57,157 nt of DNA from Bacteroidales bacterium (GTDB lineage: Bacteria > Bacteroidota > Bacteroidia > Bacteroidales > UBA932): positions 1 to 57,157 of the forward strand of contig JAILDI010000009.1 in NCBI GenBank assembly GCA_024689525.1. Direction: 5' to 3'. The notes below the pieces were generated by a model, which ran no database searches, was not told the origin of the DNA, and worked only from the letters and a program-made list of their open reading frames with translations. Of the stretch, positions 21,958-29,568 are shown in pieces (the first letter of the stretch is position 1; each line of letters begins with the position of its first letter). A program made the translations under genes and the position numbers.

Positions 21958-24582
21958 TACTTCCATTTCCAGTTCAATTGTTTCGTCGGAACCGTCACTG
22001 TAGTAGAGGGTTGCGCGAAGCGTGTGATTACCCCTGGTGAGGACGATGCTGTCCGTTCCCACTTCCAGTCCGTCAAGTGTCCAGATGATGTTCGACGGAT
22101 TGCTGTTCGCGGCGGTATTAACCTTAAGCGGAAGCTCAGCTCCTGCTGTGAATTCGAAATCCTTGGGCACACTGATGTAGTTGAATCCCGCAGTTGTGAT
22201 GTAGTCCGTTTCCTCTTCCGGAGGAGTTACGGTACCCGGGTCGCCGTCGGGAACCACCTTAGCAGAAAGCGCGAGGTCGAAATAACCGGAACTGCTGCTA
22301 AGGGCGGACCAGTCGGATGAAGTCAGATTCAGGAGGGCGTAATAAGTGTAGTGGAAAGTACTCGACTGGATGCATCCGAAGGGATATCCGTTCTCCGGAG
22401 TCTTCATACCATAACCTATGTACACGTCCTGGTTCTGAGGAATATGCAGATTCTTGCTTTCCAGCGAAACAGTTAAAGGATTTCCATCAAAAGTAGGACT
22501 CGGAACTTCATATGTCAGAGCCCTTGTGGTACCGAAATCGATAATGATGTAGAGTTTGCTGGCAGAGCAGGTGGGAAGGATAGTGACCTCCTTGATCAGG
22601 TTGCCCACATAGGAAGTGAGTTCCGAAGCCTGGAAGCGTACGGCCATCATCAATTCGTTTGAGACATCTCCGGTTCCAAGGCCTAAGACACTACCGTTGG
22701 GATCAAACTTGTACAAATCGGCAGCTACGGATTCACCCTCCTTGTAGAGGACGAAATTCACAACATTGCCTTTGGTTTTCAGCGTAATCGTCTTGGAATT
22801 GTCCAGATAGCCGTCCAACGTGGCCGATACCTCCACCGTAGTGGCGGTGCAGTCCTGAAGGTCGATTTCATAACGGCCCTGGGCATCCGTCTGGGCGGTA
22901 TACTGGGCTCCAGCCGTAGCTTCCCTTATGGATATGATCCGGACTTTGCCGTGGGAAACGATATTATTCTGACCGGAGGGAACGACACTGATTGTAACCC
23001 CCTGGAGAGGATTGCCGGAAGAGTCGGTAACAGTTCCGCTTACTCCCTTTGTGTTGGAAACGGTTGCGGTGAACGTGGCATTTCCGGATGAGAATGCAAT
23101 GGATGAAAGCTGCACCGATGTCTCGTTGCCGTCCCAATCTATCGGCTGGTATGAGGTATTCCTGGAGCGTCCGGGGAATATGACGTCATTGTCGTCTTTA
23201 TAACCGTAATCGTAGCCGGAAAGATAAAGGGAAGTAGGGTCGCTGGAAGGAATGATGTAGAAGCATGGATGATCACCCCATGCATTGATGGAGTTTGTTC
23301 CCGTCCAGTTGCTCCATAATTCATAAGGAGTATAATAGCCGCCCACTTTCCTGCTTGTGGATTTGTCCACGTGGTAGATGACAAGGCCGGTGGGCAGCGG
23401 TGCGTCCCAGCCATGACCGTCCCTGGCTTCGAAGTAGAAATACTCCCCTTCCGTGTCAGTGGAGGCTTTGTAAGCTAAATTGTTGTTGACGCTGCTCAAC
23501 GAGTACTGGCCGGATTGGGTGACTTCGGTCATGGCCGAACTGTCGATCCATCCCAGTATCATCCTTTCTTCGATGTTGAAATATGGCGGAGTGCGGCCTT
23601 CGTTGTTGTATCCGCCGCCGCACATCGGGGAAAAGTCGAACAGGGCTGATGCCTCTTCATTTTCCTCGTAGTCTGTGTCGTAGAAATCCGGAAGGCCCAT
23701 TGCGTGGCCGAATTCGTGGCAGGCAGTGCCGATTCCGCACATCTTGCCGGCGAGGGCGCCATAATTCACTATTTCATTGGAACAGGCATACCTGTCTATC
23801 CTTTTTCCTCCGAGAGTCAGACTTATGCGTGCGTTGGAAAGCTCCCACTGATGCGGCCAGATGCAGTTTGTGCCGCCACCGTCGGCTTCTCCCTTGCCGG
23901 CATAGTACATGAACACAAGGTCCACCTCGCCGTCATTGTCGTTGTCATATTTGGAAAAGTCGATCTGATCTGCCAGGCCTTCGCATCCTTCCTTTACGGC
24001 AAGATGGGGATTTTTGTCGGAGCCCTGCTGGGTAGTCTCATTCCCGCCGTAATAGGCCTGTGTCTTGGTGAGCGTTACAGGACCGTAGACATCAAAGACA
24101 GGCTCGAACAAGCCACATGAATTTTCGTAGTAGAAGTCCCTGGCCGATCCGGTTGCACCATTGTCGCTATAGCCATTCTGGTTCATCATATTGGTGAAAT
24201 CCTGATTCGCTGTGCTGCTCTTGAAGTGGACATCGCTGAATTCCACCAGGATAACGAGGAAGTGTTTCTGGCCGATGGCAATCGGAGCTTCGCCGGACTG
24301 CGCCCTTGCCGCATTGACAGCTGCGCGGCGCTGTGCACCAAGCCTGCGCCTGGACTGGAGGGTGTACTGCGAGACCGGATAGTAATAACCGTCGTCTCCA
24401 AGTTCGATGACTCTGCCGGAGGCATCGGTCACCCAGTTGAAGAATTCGTCTCCGTGCATGCGGATCTGGATGACGCTGCCGTCGGGGAGTGTATAGGGAA
24501 CCAGTCCCCTGTATGCCGGAACGGCTCCCAGTTGGAGGCTCGCTGCAAGAAGCAGGGCCACGATGATGAGAATCTTTTTCAT
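21952..24582 (-). CDS. Secreted M6-family metalloprotease with C-terminal beta domains
   Basis: This 876-residue exported zinc protease resembles immune inhibitor A. The signal peptide is MKKILIIVALLLAASLQLGA. The peptidase domain spans about 100-420, with HEFGH at 289-293 (zinc ligands and catalytic Glu), then AMGLPDFYD, and a calcium-type DNDNDGEVD loop at 213-221. After it come a carboxypeptidase-regulatory-like beta domain (VSGTVTDSSGNPLQGVTISV, about 545-650) and a further sandwich domain. The C-terminus (ELEMEVL) does not look like a type IX sorting domain. It lies 3 bases after a BACON lipoprotein gene, so the two are co-expressed. A role in breaking down host or dietary protein is an inference. 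Confidence 0.82.
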   Translation of the reverse strand: MKKILIIVALLLAASLQLGAVPAYRGLVPYTLPDGSVIQIRMHGDEFFNWVTDASGRVIELGDDGYYYPVSQYTLQSRRRLGAQRRAAVNAARAQSGEAPIAIGQKHFLVILVEFSDVHFKSSTANQDFTNMMNQNGYSDNGATGSARDFYYENSCGLFEPVFDVYGPVTLTKTQAYYGGNETTQQGSDKNPHLAVKEGCEGLADQIDFSKYDNDNDGEVDLVFMYYAGKGEADGGGTNCIWPHQWELSNARISLTLGGKRIDRYACSNEIVNYGALAGKMCGIGTACHEFGHAMGLPDFYDTDYEENEEASALFDFSPMCGGGYNNEGRTPPYFNIEERMILGWIDSSAMTEVTQSGQYSLSSVNNNLAYKASTDTEGEYFYFEARDGHGWDAPLPTGLVIYHVDKSTSRKVGGYYTPYELWSNWTGTNSINAWGDHPCFYIIPSSDPTSLYLSGYDYGYKDDNDVIFPGRSRNTSYQPIDWDGNETSVQLSSIAFSSGNATFTATVSNTKGVSGTVTDSSGNPLQGVTISVVPSGQNNIVSHGKVRIISIREATAGAQYTAQTDAQGRYEIDLQDCTATTVEVSATLDGYLDNSKTITLKTKGNVVNFVLYKEGESVAADLYKFDPNGSVLGLGTGDVSNELMMAVRFQASELTSYVGNLIKEVTILPTCSASKLYIIIDFGTTRALTYEVPSPTFDGNPLTVSLESKNLHIPQNQDVYIGYGMKTPENGYPFGCIQSSTFHYTYYALLNLTSSDWSALSSSSGYFDLALSAKVVPDGDPGTVTPPEEETDYITTAGFNYISVPKDFEFTAGAELPLKVNTAANSNPSNIIWTLDGLEVGTDSIVLTRGNHTLRATLYYSDGSDETIELEMEVL

Positions 24583-24585
24583 AGT

Positions 24586-25797
24586 CTACTGCTTCTTGAG
24601 GATGAAATATGTATTGGTGGAATTCTTCAGCCAGATCAGTTTGTCGCTCTCCCCTACCACTTTTACCTGGACTGGCTGCGAAAGCGCCTTCTGGCCATCC
24701 TGCCAGGCTGAAAGCGTAAGATTGAGAATGTCTCCCATATTGAGGGAAACCGGAACGCCTTTAAGTTCCAGGACCAGGCTGGTATTCGTAAAGATGAGGC
24801 GGAAACTCCTGCCGCTGGCGTTGGTGAGGCGGCTGGTCTGGCTCTGGCCCTTAATGTAAACATAGTCGGAGCCGATACCGTAGAAGCCGGGAGTGGTGAT
24901 GTCCAGGATGGCTTCCCTTGCCTCCTGTTTGACTGTTACGGTTTCGATGATGTCGCCGTAGCGGAAGGTGATGTGGCCAGTGCGGCTGACGGAGCTCATA
25001 TTTTCATCAGCGCTGAAATATTCGTCGAATTCCAGGAGGGCGCGGGTGCCAAGCACGTGAAGCCACTCGGCATCGGAAGATACGGTATACTCCACGTTTG
25101 TGCGGGTGTGGATCTTGAACTGGCCGCCCTGCGATTCCAGGTTTACGCCTTTGCTCTCCACGATGACGGTTTCTGTTATGATCTGCCGTACAGGAAGCGT
25201 CAGGCTGAGGCCGCCCAGCTTGAATGTTACGCTGCCTTCGCGCTGCTCAGTGTTGCGGTTGTCCTCGTTGGCCGTGAACGTGACGACGTTGCCGGTGGAG
25301 TAACTGTCCGGGCTGACGGTGAACCAGTCACCCCTCTGCTCCACAGTCCAGGCTCCCTTGGAGTTGAACTTGTATTGAACGGGAAGGGTGCTGTAAAGCT
25401 CGATTGCGTCCGTGTCGATAAGGGAACTCACGCTGTTCTGCACGATGGCTATCTTGCGGGTTTCGGTACCGGAGATTACAATCAGCGAGTCCGTGCGGGA
25501 CTCCATGCTGCTATTGGCCTGGACGCGGAATGTGAGGCTGGTTGTGAATTCATTATAGTAGCTCTGTTCACCCAGAGTGCACCAGCTGCCGTCTTTGAGG
25601 GTGGCGTACCAGAGAAGGTCCGATGAGATGTATACGACCTGCTCCTGTGACTCCGGCCCAACTTCGAGCCTTTCCGTATTCTGGTTGACTATGAACAGGG
25701 AAGGCGTCGTGGGCTGATAAATCTGGATTCCCCAGTCGCAGGAGGATACCAAAATCCCGGCTGCGAACAGGATTGCCAGATAAAAATATCTTCTCAT
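24586..25797 (-). CDS. Surface lipoprotein with BACON-like repeats
   Basis: This 403-residue lipoprotein starts MRRYFYLAILFAAGILVSSC, with the lipid Cys at residue 20. At least three Ig-like BACON-type repeats follow, each with the typical pattern of a W in an Ala/Ser-x-W strand, then a run of polar residues and a closing V-x-Q strand (KGAWTVEQRGDWFTVSP...LPVRQ; NVEYTVSSDAEWLHVLG...VTVKQ). BACON domains are adhesive or carbohydrate/mucin-associated modules in gut Bacteroidota. It is first in a two-gene unit with the M6 protease and may anchor or assist it; that link is inferred from operon context only. Confidence 0.75.
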   Translation of the reverse strand: MRRYFYLAILFAAGILVSSCDWGIQIYQPTTPSLFIVNQNTERLEVGPESQEQVVYISSDLLWYATLKDGSWCTLGEQSYYNEFTTSLTFRVQANSSMESRTDSLIVISGTETRKIAIVQNSVSSLIDTDAIELYSTLPVQYKFNSKGAWTVEQRGDWFTVSPDSYSTGNVVTFTANEDNRNTEQREGSVTFKLGGLSLTLPVRQIITETVIVESKGVNLESQGGQFKIHTRTNVEYTVSSDAEWLHVLGTRALLEFDEYFSADENMSSVSRTGHITFRYGDIIETVTVKQEAREAILDITTPGFYGIGSDYVYIKGQSQTSRLTNASGRSFRLIFTNTSLVLELKGVPVSLNMGDILNLTLSAWQDGQKALSQPVQVKVVGESDKLIWLKNSTNTYFILKKQ

Positions 25798-25824
25798 ACG
25801 CGGATTTTTTTTGTGTATACCTTA

Positions 25825-25832
25825 CAAATATA
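25825..25832 (-). promoter_or_regulatory. -7 box for the BACON lipoprotein-M6 protease unit
   Basis: Minus-strand TATATTTG (plus-strand CAAATATA), 27 bases before the ATG at 25797. Confidence 0.5.
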
Positions 25833-25844
25833 CCTATAATTTCT

Positions 25845-25852
25845 TAATTTTG
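25845..25852 (+). promoter_or_regulatory. -7 box for the CaCA exchanger operon
   Basis: TAATTTTG lies 19 bases before ATG 25872, divergent from the box at 25825-25832. Confidence 0.45.
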
Positions 25853-25871
25853 TAATCATAATAGGTATAAT

Positions 25872-26810
25872 ATGTCTTTCTTGGTAATAGTTTGGTTAAT
25901 CGTCGGCCTTGCCCTGATAGTGTTGGGGGCTGATTCTCTGGTAGATGGATCCTCGTCCATCGCACGCCGCCTCCGGGTGAGTGAATTCGTCATCGGCCTC
26001 ACTATCGTGGGTATGGGTACATCGGCCCCGGAAATGGTTGTCAGCTGGCTTGGAGCCATCAGGGGCAATGCCGATATCGCCCTTGGCAACGTGCTGGGCT
26101 CGAACATTTTCAACACGCTCCTCATTCTGGGCCTCACGGCCATCATCCTGCCCATCGGCATAACCGACAGCAACAAGAGGCTGGACATTCCGATGAACAT
26201 CTTCGTCACGGCGATGTTCATTGTTTTCGGCCTCATCGACGGTGTGTTCTCCAGGTTCGACGGCGCCCTTTTCCTGGCCCTTTTTGCCGGGTATATGTGG
26301 CTGAGCTTCAGGAATCAGGGAAAGCATACGGACGATGAACCGGAGGTCGATGGCATCCCGGTATGGCGGGCCGTGCTGATGGTCCTGCTGGGCCTCGGCG
26401 GTCTGATCGTGGGCGGCCGCCTGTTCGTGAACAATGCCACCGTAATTGCCCAGACGCTGGGCGTGAGCGACAAGTTCATCGCCATCACCCTGCTTGCCGG
26501 CGGCACTTCCCTGCCGGAGCTGGCAACCTGCGTTGTTGCCGCTGCCAAGAAGAAGGGTGCGCTGGCCCTCGGCAACATCATCGGCTCCAACCTGTTCAAC
26601 CTGCTTCTCATCGTGGGCGGCTCGGCTCTTATCCATCCGCTCGCCTTCGGCGGGTTCACTATCGTCGACCTGGCTGTGCTGGCGCTCAGCGCAGTGGCGC
26701 TGTTCACATCGGCCTTTGTCGGCAAGAAAGACAAGATCGACCGGTTGGACGGCTCCCTGTTCCTGTTCATCTGGATCATGTATATGGTTTATCTCGTAAT
26801 CAATATCTGA
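25872..26810 (+). CDS. Calcium/sodium antiporter (CaCA family, YrbG-like)
   Basis: This inner-membrane cation exchanger has 312 residues and about ten membrane segments in two inverted repeats. Each repeat holds the signature alpha motif: GLTIVGMGTSAPEMVVS followed by ALGNVLGSNIFNTLLILG, and AITLLAGGTSLPELATC followed by ALGNIIGSNLFNLLLIVG. The acidic residues (APE, LPE) are those that bind the transported cation in the family. It begins a three-gene operon with an MscS channel (1 base apart) and an acyltransferase, suggesting a membrane or ionic-stress theme. Confidence 0.88.
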   Translation: MSFLVIVWLIVGLALIVLGADSLVDGSSSIARRLRVSEFVIGLTIVGMGTSAPEMVVSWLGAIRGNADIALGNVLGSNIFNTLLILGLTAIILPIGITDSNKRLDIPMNIFVTAMFIVFGLIDGVFSRFDGALFLALFAGYMWLSFRNQGKHTDDEPEVDGIPVWRAVLMVLLGLGGLIVGGRLFVNNATVIAQTLGVSDKFIAITLLAGGTSLPELATCVVAAAKKKGALALGNIIGSNLFNLLLIVGGSALIHPLAFGGFTIVDLAVLALSAVALFTSAFVGKKDKIDRLDGSLFLFIWIMYMVYLVINI

Positions 26811-26811
26811 T

Positions 26812-27705
26812 ATGCTTCTCCTACAGACAGATACCACTGCCGTGAAGGCACGCGCCGTCCTTGAGACCATCAAGGAGACTCCAGCGGACGAGTTGCTTAA
26901 GGAACTTGGCGTGCAGGCATTGCATTTCGGCCTCAAGCTCCTGGCCGCCTTGGCGCTGTTCATCATCGGCGCGTGGCTCATCAAGCTGGTGAGGCGTGCG
27001 GTGAAGAAGGTGCTCATCAGGAAGAATTCCGAGCATACAATCATTTCCTTTACGGACAGTTTCACCGCCGTGGGCCTGTGGACTCTGCTGATCGTCCTGA
27101 GTATCGGAGTCCTGGGCATCAACACCACTTCCCTGGCTGCCCTGCTGGCTGCCGGCGGTATGGCCATCGGCATGGCCCTGAGCGGCACTCTGCAGAACTT
27201 TGCAGGCGGGGTTATGCTGCTGGTATTCAAGCCTTTCCGCGCGGGCGATTTCATCGAGGCCCTTGGCTATATGGGCACCGTCAGCGCAATCAATATCGTG
27301 AATACGATGCTTGTCACCACCGACAACCGCGTAATCGTAATCCCCAACGGGGCCCTGTCCAACGCCAACATCAACAACATTAGCGCCAACGCGGTGAGGA
27401 GGGTCGATATCAATGTCGATGTGGCCTACGGGTCGGACCTGGATGCGGTTAAATCGGCCCTTCTGGAGATTGCTTCTTCCTGCCCCGGCGTGCTGGATGC
27501 GAAGACTCCCCTCTGCGCAGATCCGTTTGCCGGCCTCACCTCCCTGAAAGACAGTAGCGTCCAGTTCGTGCTTCGCCTGTGGGTGAAGACCACCGACTAC
27601 TGGCCTGCCTGGTTCTACCTTAACGAAACCGTTTACAGGGAGCTGCCCGCCAAGTATGGCATCCAGTTCCCGTTCCCTCAGATGGACGTTCACCTGATTA
27701 AGTAA
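26812..27705 (+). CDS. Small-conductance mechanosensitive channel (MscS family)
   Basis: This 297-residue inner-membrane channel releases solutes on hypo-osmotic shock. Three membrane segments cover residues 35-125. The pore-lining TM3 has the Gly/Ala-rich pattern (SLAALLAAGGMAIGMALSGTLQNFAGGVMLL), followed by KPFRAGDFIEALGYMGTV and VIVIPNGALSNANINN in the cytoplasmic beta domain. Length and motif order match minimal MscS. It sits between the exchanger and an acyltransferase, 6 bases before the latter. Confidence 0.88.
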   Translation: MLLLQTDTTAVKARAVLETIKETPADELLKELGVQALHFGLKLLAALALFIIGAWLIKLVRRAVKKVLIRKNSEHTIISFTDSFTAVGLWTLLIVLSIGVLGINTTSLAALLAAGGMAIGMALSGTLQNFAGGVMLLVFKPFRAGDFIEALGYMGTVSAINIVNTMLVTTDNRVIVIPNGALSNANINNISANAVRRVDINVDVAYGSDLDAVKSALLEIASSCPGVLDAKTPLCADPFAGLTSLKDSSVQFVLRLWVKTTDYWPAWFYLNETVYRELPAKYGIQFPFPQMDVHLIK

Positions 27706-27711
27706 CATGTT

Positions 27712-28887
27712 ATGGATCTGAAACCTTTTTCCGACATAGCCCCGTATACCGACGAAGAAGCGGCCGCCGCAATGTCGCGGATTGCAAACCACCCCAATGT
27801 TCCCTGGGTATCCAAGTTCATCTTCCCCAACAGGAAGGAAACCTATCTGCGTGATATCCTCCGTGAAATCAAGACCGTTGACGAATTCCAGTCCAAGGTG
27901 ATGTCGGAGGCCATCGAGTGGGTTATCGCCAACACGGTGCACAACTTCTCCTATGACGGCCTGTCCAAGATCCAGGCGCTGGACAGCACCTTCCTGGCGA
28001 TGTCCAATCACAGGGACATCATCCTGGACCCGGCTTTCACGCAGATTATCCTGTACCGCAACAAGATGCCTCTCACTCAGATTGCCGTGGGCGACAATCT
28101 TCTGAAGAGCAAGGCGGTGGAACTGCTAATCCGCTCCAACCGTATGATCAAGGTGATCCGCGGGGTATCGGCCCGTGAACTGTACCTGTCGTCAAAAGTG
28201 CTCTCGGAGTATATCCGTGAAACCATTGTCAGCGGCACCGGTTCGGTGTGGATTGCGCAGCGTCAGGGGCGCACCAAAGACGGCCTGGACGTCACTGAGC
28301 AGGGCCTTCTGAAGATGTTCGACATGAGCGGCGGAGACGATTTCGTTCACAACTTCATGGAACTGAACATAGTTCCCCTTTCCATATCCTACGAGTTCGA
28401 ACCGTGCGATATCCTGAAGGCACGCGAAAAGCTGATCTCACGTACTCAGAAGTACGAAAAGACGGAGAACGAAGACCTCCAGAGCATCCTCGTGGGCATC
28501 AAGCAGTGGAAAGGCAACGTTCACCTGAATATCGGCGATCCCCTTAGCGAAGACGAAATCCGCGAGGCGGCGTCTTATGACAAGAACGAGCGTTACCAGA
28601 AGATCCGCCAGGCCGTTGACCGCCGCATCATCAGCGGCTACCGTCTGTGGAAAACGAACTACATGGCGTACGACATCGTGGAAAACACCACCCGCTTCGC
28701 CGACCGCTACTCCCTTTCCGAGTTGGAAGCGTTCAAATCCTACATCGCCCACCAGCTCGAGTACGCAGAACCCGAACTCAACCGCGACGACCTCCGCGAC
28801 ATTCTCCTCCGCATCTACTCCAACCCCGTCGCCGCCAAACTGGACCTCGCCGCCCGCGACTCCGCCCCTGCGGCCTCCGAAGCGTAA
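27712..28887 (+). CDS. Phospholipid/glycerol acyltransferase (PlsC-like)
   Basis: This 391-residue protein carries the acyltransferase motif I SNHRDIILD (NH-x4-D type) and a later AQRQGRTKDG, which fills the place of the EGTRS/FPEG-like motif III; it ends in a helical region. It probably acylates lysophosphatidate or another lipid at the inner membrane, but no membrane segment is obvious and the substrate is unknown. It is the last gene of the exchanger-MscS operon. Its last codon GCG and the TAA stop are formed by the start of the second 107-bp palindromic element, in the same codon phase as at rarA, so the native C-terminus may have been altered. Confidence 0.75.
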   Translation: MDLKPFSDIAPYTDEEAAAAMSRIANHPNVPWVSKFIFPNRKETYLRDILREIKTVDEFQSKVMSEAIEWVIANTVHNFSYDGLSKIQALDSTFLAMSNHRDIILDPAFTQIILYRNKMPLTQIAVGDNLLKSKAVELLIRSNRMIKVIRGVSARELYLSSKVLSEYIRETIVSGTGSVWIAQRQGRTKDGLDVTEQGLLKMFDMSGGDDFVHNFMELNIVPLSISYEFEPCDILKAREKLISRTQKYEKTENEDLQSILVGIKQWKGNVHLNIGDPLSEDEIREAASYDKNERYQKIRQAVDRRIISGYRLWKTNYMAYDIVENTTRFADRYSLSELEAFKSYIAHQLEYAEPELNRDDLRDILLRIYSNPVAAKLDLAARDSAPAASEA

Positions 28888-28989
28888 ACTGCAACTCGCT
28901 GCGAATCAGCGATTTGTAAAAATTAAATGCGGCATCTTGCCGCATTAAATTTTTGTATCTCATTGTGTATCAATCATATCCACTTTACG
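28883..28989. repeat. 107-bp full-length palindromic element, copy 2
   Basis: It has the same length and ends (CGTAAACTG...CTTTACG) as copy 1 at 17492-17598. The TAA at element positions 3-5 is the acyltransferase stop codon. The central hairpin (28918-28934 with 28938-28954) keeps pairing despite sequence change. The pair G17532-C17558 of copy 1 is T28923-A28949 here, a compensatory double change. Confidence 0.8.
28918..28954. terminator. Terminator hairpin in element copy 2
   Basis: AAAAATTAAATGCGGCA pairs with TGCCGCATTAAATTTTT around a 3-base loop with one mismatch. It would end the exchanger-MscS-acyltransferase transcript. Confidence 0.75.
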
Positions 28990-29271
28990 GTTCTTGTCTG
29001 TCATCTCGAGCTTGCCGAGAGATCTCAAGTTCGAACAGTTAAGTCAGGCCTTAGGCCCTGAGGCCTAACGTCAAAAAATGGCCCTAACCCGTTCGCTTGA
29101 CGTCGAACTCGTCCTTATAGCCACGCCTTACGGCGCGTCTAACGTCCTCAAACAAACTCCGTCATGCTGCTGCGCAGCACCGCTCACTGCACAACCCTCC
29201 CCGCATGCCATTTTTTGCCTATGGCACTCAGGACCATAAGTCCTGCCTGTTTAACTGTTCGAACTCGTGCA
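28990..29271. repeat. Nested, branched inverted-repeat block (possible structured RNA or MITE)
   Basis: An outer perfect 15-bp stem joins AGTTCGAACAGTTAA (29028-29042) to 29251-29265 and continues with CAGG/CCTG. A second perfect 11-bp stem joins CAAAAAATGGC (29072-29082) to 29207-29217. Between or inside them lie hairpins TTAGGCC-CTGA-GGCCTAA (29051-29068), AGGAC-CATAA-GTCCT (29230-29244), GTTCG/CGAAC (29091-29108) and TGCTGC-TGC-GCAGCA (29165-29179). The overall shape is a multi-branched fold. No ORF here is credible, and I recognise no known RNA family. Confidence 0.6.
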
Positions 29272-29277
29272 ATGAGA

Positions 29278-29471
29278 AGACTTTTGGCTGAAAGGAGAAG
29301 ATGTGTGGTGTCCGGGGACGTGTCCACCCCCGGACACGGGCAGGGGGAGGGGCCCGTTGGATACAAGTTCTTGCCTCGGCAAGGACGCAGTAGACAATGG
29401 GAGGGGCCGGAGTGGAGCGAAGCGGAACGGAGTTCCCCGGACACCACACATCTTCTCCCAGACAAAAGTCT
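29278..29471. repeat. Long inverted repeat with perfect 25-bp arms
   Basis: The arms are 29294-29318 (GGAGAAGATGTGTGG...) and 29434-29458, perfect reverse complements over 25 bp. A further 9-bp outer pair follows: AGACTTTTG (29278-29286) with CAAAAGTCT (29463-29471). The 115-bp interior is GC-rich and holds GTGTCC/GGACAC and CTTGCC/GGCAAG hairpins. It looks like a non-autonomous mobile element or a large RNA fold; no transposase is present. Confidence 0.65.
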
Positions 29472-29476
29472 GTGTG

Positions 29477-29555
29477 CCCGAAGGTACATGGGGTGGCACC
29501 TTCGGGAGCAAAAAGGGGCGTTTTTGAGCCTGAAGGTACAATGCAAAGCACCTTC
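29477..29555. repeat. Two similar GAAGGT...ACCTTC hairpins in tandem
   Basis: CCCGAAGGT (29477-29485) pairs with ACCTTCGGG (29498-29506). A second unit has GAAGGT (29532-29537) with ACCTTC (29550-29555). Both units read GAAGGTACA...GCACCTTCGGGA, about 54 bp apart, with a CAAAAA/TTTTTG pair between them. The second unit lies 14 bp beyond the GH13 stop codon. Confidence 0.55.
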
Positions 29556-29568
29556 GGGAACAGGGGTA

